Source of the DNA: Bacteroidia bacterium Ga0077558
Lineage (GTDB): Bacteria > Bacteroidota > Bacteroidia > Chitinophagales > Chitinophagaceae
Assembly (NCBI GenBank): GCA_001464625.1
Contig: LNFJ01000060.1
Location: 1 to 38,592 of the forward strand
DNA length: 38,592 bases
Direction of reading: 5' to 3'
A program made the position numbers and the translations under genes. Positions 8,243 to 15,881 of the stretch are shown here, piece by piece; within the stretch, counting starts at the first letter, position 1; every line of letters starts with the position of its first letter. The notes below the pieces were generated by a model. It did not search any database. It saw only the letters and a program-made list of their open reading frames with translations, and was not told the DNA's origin.

Positions 8243-8821
8243 ATGAAAAACTATTTGTTCATTTTCGCAATTGCTATACTATTTGCATCCTGCAAGGGAA
8301 AAGAAAAAGGGGAACCAAAAAAATTCATCTCCGTACTTTCTCTTATTGAGAAACAGGTGGCTCATATTGATACTTCATTATACGCCATTACAAAAGTGGT
8401 CACAAAAGATAGTCTGCACAGCGATACATTTTATATAAGCCGTGAAAATTTTAGGGCTGAAGCAAAAGATTTTCTGGATATACCGGACTTATCCGTTCAA
8501 AAAATTGCCAAAAGATATAATGAAGAAACCAGGTTTGATGAACTATTAAATAGAGTCATTATTACCTACACACCTCAAAAACCCGACAAAGAAGTAATAC
8601 AAAAACAAGAAATATTAGTTACACCTAATATTGCCACCGGCGATAAAGTGAATAATATTATTATTGAAAGTGTAAAAAGTGATAGAAATGGTTTCCTGGA
8701 AAAGAAAATGCTTTGGCAGCTAGATCACAGCTTTCTTATTACCACCACCACACAAAAGCCCGGTGAACCCGAAATTGTTACTACTACCAGGGTTACCTGG
8801 AATGATCATAGTCAAGAATGA
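8243..8821 (+). CDS. Uncharacterised lipoprotein upstream of uvrC
   Basis: A 192-residue protein with a signal peptide and a lipobox (LFASC), which makes Cys17 the probable lipidated first residue. The mature part is charged and soluble, with a threonine-rich C-terminal section (ITTTTQKPGEPEIVTTTR). I cannot assign a family. Its stop overlaps the uvrC start by four bases (ATGA), so the two genes are translationally coupled. A functional link to DNA repair is not obvious, and the coupling may only reflect operon packing. Confidence 0.75.
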   Translation: MKNYLFIFAIAILFASCKGKEKGEPKKFISVLSLIEKQVAHIDTSLYAITKVVTKDSLHSDTFYISRENFRAEAKDFLDIPDLSVQKIAKRYNEETRFDELLNRVIITYTPQKPDKEVIQKQEILVTPNIATGDKVNNIIIESVKSDRNGFLEKKMLWQLDHSFLITTTTQKPGEPEIVTTTRVTWNDHSQE

Positions 8822-10635
8822 CCACTGCCGAATTTCAACATATAGCATCTACTATTCCAACACAGCCCGGTATTTATAAATACTATGATTCGGCCGACCA
8901 GTTATTGTATGTAGGAAAAGCCAAACATCTTCGAAAAAGAGTGGGTTCTTATTTTTCTAAAACGTTTACCAGCTACAAAACACATGAGCTGGTACAACGG
9001 ATTGCCCGTATTGAGTTCACCATTGTTAACTCGGAGCAAGATGCTTTTTTATTAGAAAACACATTGATCAAGCAATTTCAGCCGAGATTTAATATTAACC
9101 TGAAAGATGACAAGACCTATCCTTACATCGTTATAAAAAAAGAGCCCTTTCCCCGTGTCTATTTGACAAGAAACAAAATAGAAGATGGCTCTGAATATCT
9201 CGGCCCTTATACATCTGTAAAAAGAGTAAGGGAACTACTCATGTTCATTAAACAAACAATACAGCTTCGCAACTGTACGCTTAATCTCACTGAGTCGAAT
9301 ATCCAAAAAAAGAAATTTAAAGTTTGCCTGGAGTATCATTTAGGCAACTGTAAAGGACCTTGCGAAGGTTTTCAAAGCCTGGAAGATTATGATAAAAATA
9401 TAGCACAATTAAAAAATCTTTTGCGGGGAAATCTTAGGCCTGTTATCCGGCATTTTAAAGAGGAGATGAAACAACAAGCAGTTTCTATGGAATTTGAAAA
9501 AGCTGAGCTGGTAAAAAAGAAAATTGATTACCTCGAAAATTACCAATCCCGTTCCGTAGTTGCCAATGCAAAAGCCGGCGACCTTGATGTTTTCTATATT
9601 TTAAAAGAGCTTGATACGGCCTGGGTCAATTACCTGATGGTAAGAAATGGAGCCATTATACAAACACAAACCAATAAAGTAGAAACACACCTGGATGAAT
9701 CGGTGGAAGAAATTCTTAGTTTTTCTATAGCACAACTAAGAACCACCTTTAATAGTGATGCCACAGAAATTGTAGTTCCGTTTTCAATTGATTATCCGGA
9801 GGTGGAATTAAAAGTAACTGTTCCCACAGGTGGTGATAGAAAGAAGCTTTTGCAGCTTGCAGAAAAAAATGTGCAGCATTTTATTGACGAATTGAAGAAC
9901 AAAGAACGGCTTCGCCTGGATGATAAAAACGCAGATAAGCTGCAACTTTTAACCCAGGTGCAAAAAGATTTGCAGCTACAGGAAATTCCTGTGCATATTG
10001 AGTGTTTCGACAATTCCAACTTCCAGGGAAGCTACCCGGTATCTGCCATGGTTTGTTTCAAAAATGGAATACCCAGCAAAAAAGATTACCGCCATTTTAA
10101 TGTAAAAACGGTAGAAGGCATTAATGATTTTGCCACCATGAAGGAAGCTGTTTTTCGTCGCTATAAAAGGCTACAGGAAGAAATGCTGCCATTTCCTCAA
10201 TTGGTGATAATAGACGGCGGAAAAGGCCAGTTAAGCGCCGCTATGGAAGCTATAGATGAATTAGGGGTAGGCGGAAGAACAACCTTAGTGGGGCTTGCTA
10301 AAAACGAAGAAGAAATATTCTTTGCCGGAGATAAAGAGTCGATAAAGCTTCCTTACAACAGCAGTAGTTTAAAGTTTATTCGCCGTATCCGGGATGAAGT
10401 GCATCGCTTCGGTATTACTTTTCACCGGGCAAAACGTAGCAAGGGTACTTTTAAGAATGAACTGGAAGATATACCGGGTATTGGAGCAACAACAGCCGAC
10501 CAGTTATTGAAAGAATTTAGGTCTATTAAAAATATCAGAGAAATTATTAGAGAAGGAAAAGGGGAAATTGAAATGGGGAAAATAATTGGCATTTCAAAAG
10601 CCAAGATTGTAGTAAGCTACTTCAGTAAAAATTGA
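8818..10635 (+). CDS. uvrC: Excinuclease ABC subunit C
   Basis: The UvrC nuclease of nucleotide-excision repair makes the 3' and 5' incisions around bulky DNA lesions after UvrA/UvrB recognition. The 605-residue length is normal. The GIY-YIG nuclease domain is at the N-terminus (PGIYKYYDS followed by LYVGKAKHLRKRVGSYF). A four-cysteine cluster typical of UvrC follows (NCTL, VCLEYHLGNCKGPCEGF). The UVR/UvrB-binding helix pair is at about residues 205-240 (AVSMEFEKAELVKKKIDYLE). The RNase H-like domain carries IECFDNSNFQGSYPVSAMV and VIIDGGKGQLSAAMEA. The helix-hairpin-helix end is LEDIPGIGATTADQLLKEF. The ATG overlaps the stop of the upstream lipoprotein gene. Confidence 0.97.
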   Translation: MTTAEFQHIASTIPTQPGIYKYYDSADQLLYVGKAKHLRKRVGSYFSKTFTSYKTHELVQRIARIEFTIVNSEQDAFLLENTLIKQFQPRFNINLKDDKTYPYIVIKKEPFPRVYLTRNKIEDGSEYLGPYTSVKRVRELLMFIKQTIQLRNCTLNLTESNIQKKKFKVCLEYHLGNCKGPCEGFQSLEDYDKNIAQLKNLLRGNLRPVIRHFKEEMKQQAVSMEFEKAELVKKKIDYLENYQSRSVVANAKAGDLDVFYILKELDTAWVNYLMVRNGAIIQTQTNKVETHLDESVEEILSFSIAQLRTTFNSDATEIVVPFSIDYPEVELKVTVPTGGDRKKLLQLAEKNVQHFIDELKNKERLRLDDKNADKLQLLTQVQKDLQLQEIPVHIECFDNSNFQGSYPVSAMVCFKNGIPSKKDYRHFNVKTVEGINDFATMKEAVFRRYKRLQEEMLPFPQLVIIDGGKGQLSAAMEAIDELGVGGRTTLVGLAKNEEEIFFAGDKESIKLPYNSSSLKFIRRIRDEVHRFGITFHRAKRSKGTFKNELEDIPGIGATTADQLLKEFRSIKNIREIIREGKGEIEMGKIIGISKAKIVVSYFSKN

Positions 10636-10690
10636 TAGGGAGATTTTGAAAGCTATTAGCCTGTTGAAAGCTTGGGGATGGGCTTAAAAA

Positions 10691-10727
10691 AAAGTGGGGC
10701 CAGAATAGAAATTCAGCCCCGTTTTTA
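10691..10727 (+). terminator. Hairpin terminator downstream of uvrC
   Basis: GGGGC (10696-10700) pairs with GCCCC (10716-10720), and an inner GAAT/ATTC helix lengthens the hairpin. It is flanked by A-rich sequence on the left and GTTTTT on the right. It lies 60 bp after the uvrC stop and is a likely terminator for that operon, although the stem is interrupted. Confidence 0.55.
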
Positions 10728-10841
10728 AAATCCAATATCCTATGAAAAACCGAGACGAAAATACGACAATTATCCAATTATCCTATAGGACTTTTACGAT
10801 TTTCAAAAGTTTTTTATTGATTATTTACTAAATTGTTAGCC

Positions 10842-10874
10842 ATTAAAAAAGCCCCTAAAAGGGGCTTTTTTAAT
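10842..10874. terminator. Bidirectional terminator between uvrC and gldN
   Basis: ATTAAAAAAGCCCC (10842-10855) and GGGGCTTTTTTAAT (10861-10874) form a perfect 14-bp inverted repeat around a short loop. The A and T tracts make it a terminator on both strands, serving convergent uvrC and gldN. The rest of the 10636-10900 gap holds no gene that I can see. Confidence 0.9.
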
Positions 10875-10900
10875 ATTAGTATATCTTCTTAATCTTTCAA

Positions 10901-11938
10901 TTAGTATGACCATAGATCTTGTTCGAAATTGAAGATTTTTTCCTTCACATTATCACCTTCCAATAAAGCAAGAATCGGATCCTTAATGTATCCCCTTATT
11001 GTTTTGTTTGCGGAGTTATCCATTGTTGATTTAACAATATAGCTACTGAACATACGGCTTTCAAATAACTCTTCCCAAGTCATGCGGCTTTGCCCCATGT
11101 TTTTAGGATTATACACTTCTGCCTTTGCTAACATAGATCTTAAATCGGGGTAGTAAACCCAGAACATTACTGACGATCCTCTTTCTTTACCATTAGGAAA
11201 GAATAAAGTCTTTAACGGAGCAATACCCAGAATTCTTACAAACATTCTGCTTGATTCTCTATCAAATACCCATTCTTCTTTTATTCTCAATTTAACAACA
11301 CTTTTAGCATCAAAGCTAGCTCTGGTAACTACATATCGTATAACCCTTGTAGGATCGTCTGGACTGGTTTGCGCTACAGTGTCGGCCGCACCAACTGTTA
11401 GTTGTTGTATTTCAGGCATGCTCATAGGAGTAGTAAATCTTTCGTCAGCAAAAGCTGTAACTTCTCCTGTATTTACTGCTTTTAAAAGCATATTAATAAA
11501 TAACTGACTTCCATTATCGTCCTGTGCGTCATATCTGAAAGTTTGGTTCATTTTTTCCCTCAAATCCAATTCTCTCCAAACTTTCTCAGCAAATAAAGCA
11601 TCATCCCAACGTAGATGCTCATAAGGCAAAGGAACCCTTTGATTAAGATTACCTTTTTCAAAAGCATTATCATTACGAAGAGATTTTTTTATAGCCGTAT
11701 CAGACATCCCAGAAGAATCTATTACAATCGGAATATTTCCATACGGATTATATCCGGAAGGAGGCTGATTATTATTATTTTGCTGTTGTTGTGGATTGAG
11801 GGTATCCGCAGGATTGGTTGTTGGCTGTGTGCCCCCACCTGTTGTTCTTCTGCGTCCAGTTCTTTGTGCATCGGTAGATTGCACAACCAAAACTGTAAAA
11901 AACAGAATTAAACCAGCCTTAAGTTGTAGTGTTTTCAT
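10901..11938 (-). CDS. gldN: Gliding motility / type IX secretion protein GldN
   Basis: Periplasmic component of the type IX secretion system that binds GldK and forms the ring associated with the outer membrane. I chose the ATG at 11938, giving 345 residues, because it begins a normal signal peptide (KAGLILFFTVLVVQSTDAQ). An in-frame TTG lies three codons upstream. After a low-complexity Gln/Asn/Pro linker comes the family signature NQRVPLPYEHLRWDDALFAE, then KVWRELDLREKMNQTF. The second half contains VMFWVYYPDLRSMLA and RMTWEELFESRMFSSYI, both typical of GldN/GldO. It is the last gene of the gldKLMN cluster and starts 10 bp after gldM. A bidirectional terminator follows. Confidence 0.96.
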   Translation of the reverse strand: MKTLQLKAGLILFFTVLVVQSTDAQRTGRRRTTGGGTQPTTNPADTLNPQQQQNNNNQPPSGYNPYGNIPIVIDSSGMSDTAIKKSLRNDNAFEKGNLNQRVPLPYEHLRWDDALFAEKVWRELDLREKMNQTFRYDAQDDNGSQLFINMLLKAVNTGEVTAFADERFTTPMSMPEIQQLTVGAADTVAQTSPDDPTRVIRYVVTRASFDAKSVVKLRIKEEWVFDRESSRMFVRILGIAPLKTLFFPNGKERGSSVMFWVYYPDLRSMLAKAEVYNPKNMGQSRMTWEELFESRMFSSYIVKSTMDNSANKTIRGYIKDPILALLEGDNVKEKIFNFEQDLWSY

Positions 11939-11947
11939 TTTCAACAA

Positions 11948-13468
11948 TTATTTGATGTAATAAACAAGCCCTGGTATTTTACGAACTCTTCCATCGGGTC
12001 CTTGTGCTCTAATATTGTCAATCGTCACCATTTTTCCAGCAGAAAGATTTCTTATCATACCTAACGCTTTTGGGCTCCAAGTATTGCCTTGGCAAGGCGC
12101 TTCATCAACATCTCCATCAGCATTGTCAGCTGTAAGTGTAAAACTCACTACAGAATACTTAATATTTAAAGGAAAATCTTTGATATAAGCACCGACACCA
12201 GTTTGTGCTTTAAACTGACCAGCAGGCATATTTTCATTACTTGCCACGCCACCCACAGTAGCTACAGGGTCAGGAATTCCACGTACACGGAATGGAAAAC
12301 TTGAAGTTTTACCATCTACAGTCACACTTACCCTACAGTCATCTGTTGGTGAATTAACTCTTGCAATGTATTTACCTGCACCAGTTTTGGTAAGACTTCC
12401 GCCGCCGCCAGATATTGATACTTGTACTTTATCATCGCCACCGCCACTTGCAGCTACAGTAAGTTTATTATCCCATCCAACATACAGCACATTCATTTCA
12501 TCCAATGCAACTGAAGCTCCACTTGGTGAGCCAACAGTATACTCAACAGTTACATCCTTAAATTCTTCTTTACCTGTAGTTTGATTAAAATAACTAACTT
12601 TTACAGGTATGCTATGCGATCCAACACCTTCAGCCACAAATTCTTTCAAAGCAAATCCCTCATCTCCTAATGGAACAACAGTTCCACCAATTGTGATTGT
12701 AGGTCTTGCAGCTTTACTGTATGCACCAACACCTGCCTTAATTTCTATTTTCTGACCAGGCATTACATAGTTTGAACTCTGCCCAACTATTGCTGCGTAT
12801 GAGTCAAATACTACATCAACTTCTCCTACTTTCTTATGACAAAAAGTAATTACATTGTTTTCAGAAGTTCTTACATCATTCTGAAACTTACTAAGTATAC
12901 TTAAAGCACCAACAGTTGGCGACATATAGAAATAAGCTTCCTCCCAAGTCTTTTTCTTAGAAGTTTGAGATTTAGGGGCTGTAAGTTCTACCTGGAAATT
13001 GTTTGCAAATTCAGCTGCTATAGAAGAATCAACTCCCAGTACATTCTTCTTATAATCTGAAAGAATCTGGAATAATTGTTTTCCTTTCCCTTCTTTAACT
13101 AAGATCCGTGTGGTCGCATTCTGATCATCTTCCTTTAATTTTCCGCCAGAAGAAGAAGCTGCAATTAATTCTTTTCTAAGGTTATCAATAAATGCATACG
13201 CCTTAGCTGCTTCCTTACTTACTGCTTCAGCTTTAGGGTGCCAGATATTGGCTCTTTCAGCGGTTGATGGATCATTTTTTTTATCTGCAAGTGATTTTAA
13301 TATCTGAGTAGATGAGGCATTAACTGCCGTATTAGTTTTTATCAAACTCTCATCTATTGTTTTAAAGGCATTGAGGATCTCAGCCGAGATATTAATCGCC
13401 AACAGGGCGGTTAATACCAGGTACATGATATTGATCATCTTCTGCCGGGGCTCTTTAGGTAAAGCCAT
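11948..13468 (-). CDS. gldM: Gliding motility motor protein GldM
   Basis: GldM forms, with GldL, the proton-driven inner-membrane motor of the type IX secretion system and gliding machinery. Its long periplasmic shaft transmits motion to the GldK/GldN ring. The 506 residues begin with ALPKEPRQKMINIMYLVLTA, which contains the single transmembrane helix. Arg8 in the N-terminal KEPRQK segment corresponds to the arginine implicated in motor function in other Bacteroidota. The periplasmic part contains the expected four-domain layout, including glycine-rich repeats near residues 345-365 (AASGGGDDKVQVSISGGGG). The C-terminus (GPDGRVRKIPGLVYYIK) matches the family. It is separated from gldL by 105 bp that contain a hairpin. 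Confidence 0.96.
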   Translation of the reverse strand: MALPKEPRQKMINIMYLVLTALLAINISAEILNAFKTIDESLIKTNTAVNASSTQILKSLADKKNDPSTAERANIWHPKAEAVSKEAAKAYAFIDNLRKELIAASSSGGKLKEDDQNATTRILVKEGKGKQLFQILSDYKKNVLGVDSSIAAEFANNFQVELTAPKSQTSKKKTWEEAYFYMSPTVGALSILSKFQNDVRTSENNVITFCHKKVGEVDVVFDSYAAIVGQSSNYVMPGQKIEIKAGVGAYSKAARPTITIGGTVVPLGDEGFALKEFVAEGVGSHSIPVKVSYFNQTTGKEEFKDVTVEYTVGSPSGASVALDEMNVLYVGWDNKLTVAASGGGDDKVQVSISGGGGSLTKTGAGKYIARVNSPTDDCRVSVTVDGKTSSFPFRVRGIPDPVATVGGVASNENMPAGQFKAQTGVGAYIKDFPLNIKYSVVSFTLTADNADGDVDEAPCQGNTWSPKALGMIRNLSAGKMVTIDNIRAQGPDGRVRKIPGLVYYIK

Positions 13469-13515
13469 GACTATTTACGTTTAATTTGATTGGTAATGAT
13501 GACTTGTCTTTCAAT

Positions 13516-13543
13516 TTCCGGTACTTGTCTTACTGCACCGGAA
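13516..13543 (-). other. Hairpin in the gldL-gldM gap
   Basis: TTCCGGT (13516-13522) and ACCGGAA (13537-13543) form a perfect 7-bp inverted repeat with a 14-nt loop, in the 105-bp space between gldL and gldM. No T tract follows on the coding (minus) strand, so it is not a classical terminator. It may affect mRNA processing or stability. Confidence 0.4.
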
Positions 13544-13573
13544 CGGAATATAAACGAACAGGGTTCAGCTTAA

Positions 13574-14347
13574 TTAGCTGCGGCCCTGCATGGCTGTTAA
13601 CATATTTCCATAGATACCGTTCAGGCGGCCCAGGTTGGTAGCCAGGTTGCCGATTTGATCCTGAACTTTTTTAGCATCTTCAGCACTGTTCAGCATAGAA
13701 TTAGATGTTTCAGCCAATTTACCATAGAATGCATTTAATGCTTTCAGGTGGTTGTTGCTTTCCTGTAACTCTAATTCGTAAATAGTGTTTAATGATGACA
13801 AGTTCTTAGTCAATACTTGTATTTGATCATGGAATACTTTAGCACCTTCAGTAGCCTGGTTAAAGGCACCTACAGAAGAAGCGGCAGTAGTATAAGCATC
13901 TTTTACTTTTTCCAATTGGCCTGTAACCTCTCTGGTTTTTGCAGTAAAATCTGTTGTAGCACTAATAGTATCACCGATACCATTCATACCTGTTACAGTT
14001 GTATTTAATTGTTTGAAGCCATCGCCCAAACGTTTCATGGTATCTGGAGTTATATCTGCTTCAGTTAGCATTTTGTCCATTGCACCAAAAGTAGCTCTTG
14101 ACTTTGCACCAGCAACTGAAAACTGCTCTTCATCATGAGAAGCGTCTTTTACTGCAGGATATACAAGATAGAGAATACCGTACACGGCAAAAATGATGGC
14201 TTCGGTAGTAAGACCTATCCACAACCAGGTATCTGCATCGGGTTGGTGGGTGATTTTTCTGAGTGCTCCCCAGATAACAAGGGCCGCACCAAAAGATACG
14301 AATACGTCTACGTACTTACTTACTTTGGATGGGATAGCTGCTGCCAT
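13574..14347 (-). CDS. gldL: Gliding motility motor protein GldL
   Basis: Inner-membrane partner of GldM in the proton-driven type IX motor. The 257-residue protein has two transmembrane helices near the N-terminus, at about residues 12-30 (YVDVFVSFGAALVIWGALR) and 41-62. The second helix carries Glu49, which corresponds to the conserved membrane glutamate proposed to carry protons. The remaining 190 residues form a cytosolic, mostly helical and coiled-coil region (LEKVKDAYTTAASSVGAFNQ) that ends in NLGRLNGIYGNMLTAMQGRS. The start is ATG. It lies 116 bp after gldK, with a strong hairpin in that gap, and 105 bp before gldM. Confidence 0.96.
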   Translation of the reverse strand: MAAAIPSKVSKYVDVFVSFGAALVIWGALRKITHQPDADTWLWIGLTTEAIIFAVYGILYLVYPAVKDASHDEEQFSVAGAKSRATFGAMDKMLTEADITPDTMKRLGDGFKQLNTTVTGMNGIGDTISATTDFTAKTREVTGQLEKVKDAYTTAASSVGAFNQATEGAKVFHDQIQVLTKNLSSLNTIYELELQESNNHLKALNAFYGKLAETSNSMLNSAEDAKKVQDQIGNLATNLGRLNGIYGNMLTAMQGRS

Positions 14348-14398
14348 AATTGGATTTTTTAAGAGGTTTTAGGTGAATTTTAATTAAGAGAGAAAGAA

Positions 14399-14428
14399 GA
14401 GAGGACAGGTTCGTTTTACTGTCCTCTC
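14399..14428 (-). other. Strong hairpin in the gldK-gldL gap
   Basis: GAGAGGACAG (14399-14408) and CTGTCCTCTC (14419-14428) form a perfect 10-bp stem with a 10-nt loop between gldK and gldL. On the coding strand the downstream sequence is pyrimidine-rich (TTCTTTCTCTCTT) rather than a pure U tract, so it could be a leaky terminator or a 3'-end stabiliser for gldK mRNA. On the plus strand a T5 run follows, but no gene on that strand needs it. Confidence 0.6.
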
Positions 14429-14463
14429 AAGATTTTTATATCGTAGTTGAAAATATTAATTTA

Positions 14464-15774
14464 TTAACGGCGACCTTTTGTTGGTGCTGCAGGTAAGTCA
14501 ATCACACAACGGAAGCCCACATAAGATTTGGTTGAATCCTGGTACTCGTAAGTGCTGGTTCCTGTTTGCAGATAATAGCCCACATCTTTCCAGCTACCAC
14601 CACGGATTATTTTACGCTTCATCAAAGGAGGATCATCGTCTTTAGCATTCCAGCGAACATCAGGGTTCATATCATGCTGAAAATTGTTACGTCCTTCATA
14701 ATAGATAGATGAAGTCCACTCGGCTACATTGCCACTCATGCAATACAAACCATAATCATTAGGCCAGTAAGCATCGGCACGAACAGTGTAGAAACCACCA
14801 TCTTCAGGATAGTTACCACGGCCGGGTTTAAAGTTGGCCATTAAACATCCTTTTTTGTTACGGAGATAATAGTTACCCCAAGGGAACATTGATTGAGAAC
14901 GACCGCCACGGGCTGCATATTCCCATTGTGCTTCTGTTGGCAAACGGAAATCTGATTCCTGTGTTCTTTTTTTAGAATCTAAGTATGAATTAAGCAAATG
15001 GGTTCTCCACTCGCAAAATGCTGTTGCTTGTTTCCAGTTTACGCCAACTACAGGATAGTTGCCAAAAGCAGGGTGAGAGAAATAACGTTTCGTCATCGGC
15101 TCGTTGTAAGAATAAGCGAAGTCACGAATCCATGCCAATGTATCAGGATAGATAGCCACATCCTTCTTTATGATGAAAGCAGAACGGGGTTTACCTGCAT
15201 TTTCTCTTTTTGCGTTTTCTTTTAAATCAAACACTTCAGAGTGAAATACTATTTTACTTGGGTCGATTTCTTTTTTACCAAAGATTCTATCATCCGGAGG
15301 AAGAATGATATCTGTGCTGCTAAGCTGCTCCATTACTTTTGGGTCGCCCCATTTCATGGTTTTCATTTTAGCCCAGTCCACATACTCATTACCATCAGCC
15401 CCTGCTTTTACATAACCCATTTTACGGGCTATTACAGAGTCACGAACCCACTGTACAAACTGGCGGTATTCATTGTTGGTAATTTCTGTGGCATCCATCC
15501 AGAATCCGCTGATAGAGACAGATCTGTTACGGGCACTAAATGCATAAGCAGGATCCTCATCGCTGGGACCCATATGGAAAGTTCCCTGAGGAACATATAC
15601 CATACCCGGAGGCCTTGGCAGGGTGTACTTTCCCCCCGGAGCAACGCCATGTACTTGTCCATCATTAGGAAGGCTTCCGCCTTTGCTGTTCTTTTTCCCG
15701 AGTATTCCGCAACTGGCCAGTAAAACCATACAGGCGATTGCACTCAAGATGTAGTTAAGGTTTTTCATTTTCAT
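14464..15774 (-). CDS. gldK: Gliding motility lipoprotein GldK
   Basis: Outer-membrane-associated lipoprotein that forms the type IX secretion ring with GldN. The 436 residues begin with a lipoprotein signal (LLASC, Cys22). The body is a formylglycine-generating-enzyme/sulfatase-modifying-factor fold: GMVYVPQGTFHMGPSDEDP, ATEITNNEYRQFVQWVRDS, PVVGVNWKQATAFCEWRTHL, DFRLPTEAQWEYAARGG, CMSGNVAEWTSSIYYEG, and GGSWKDV near the C-terminus. The catalytic cysteine pair of true FGE enzymes is absent from the C-terminal GGSWKDV to YVGFRC segment, so the protein is a structural pseudoenzyme like other GldK proteins. Two ATG codons (15774 and 15768) could start translation. It is the first gene of gldKLMN. 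No gldJ paralogue is in the window. Confidence 0.96.
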   Translation of the reverse strand: MKMKNLNYILSAIACMVLLASCGILGKKNSKGGSLPNDGQVHGVAPGGKYTLPRPPGMVYVPQGTFHMGPSDEDPAYAFSARNRSVSISGFWMDATEITNNEYRQFVQWVRDSVIARKMGYVKAGADGNEYVDWAKMKTMKWGDPKVMEQLSSTDIILPPDDRIFGKKEIDPSKIVFHSEVFDLKENAKRENAGKPRSAFIIKKDVAIYPDTLAWIRDFAYSYNEPMTKRYFSHPAFGNYPVVGVNWKQATAFCEWRTHLLNSYLDSKKRTQESDFRLPTEAQWEYAARGGRSQSMFPWGNYYLRNKKGCLMANFKPGRGNYPEDGGFYTVRADAYWPNDYGLYCMSGNVAEWTSSIYYEGRNNFQHDMNPDVRWNAKDDDPPLMKRKIIRGGSWKDVGYYLQTGTSTYEYQDSTKSYVGFRCVIDLPAAPTKGRR

Positions 15775-15793
15775 ACACTTAAAGGGTATTGGG

Positions 15794-15801
15794 CAAATAT
15801 A
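15794..15801 (-). promoter_or_regulatory. Candidate -7 box for the gldKLMN cluster
   Basis: Read on the minus strand this is TATATTTG, an exact TAnnTTTG match, 20 bp upstream of the gldK ATG. Transcription would start near 15787 and leave a leader of about 13 nt. I do not see a convincing TTTG -33 element at the usual distance. Confidence 0.4.
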
Positions 15802-15881
15802 ATGTTAAATCAAAGCGTACTTTCCGACGTAAAAATTCAAACGATAGCCGGGTCTGCTTTATTGTATTAACTTAAAATTAA

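Noticed and set aside
14464..15774. Active formylglycine-generating enzyme
   Set aside because: The catalytic cysteine pair is absent and the gene heads gldKLMN, so GldK is the right call.
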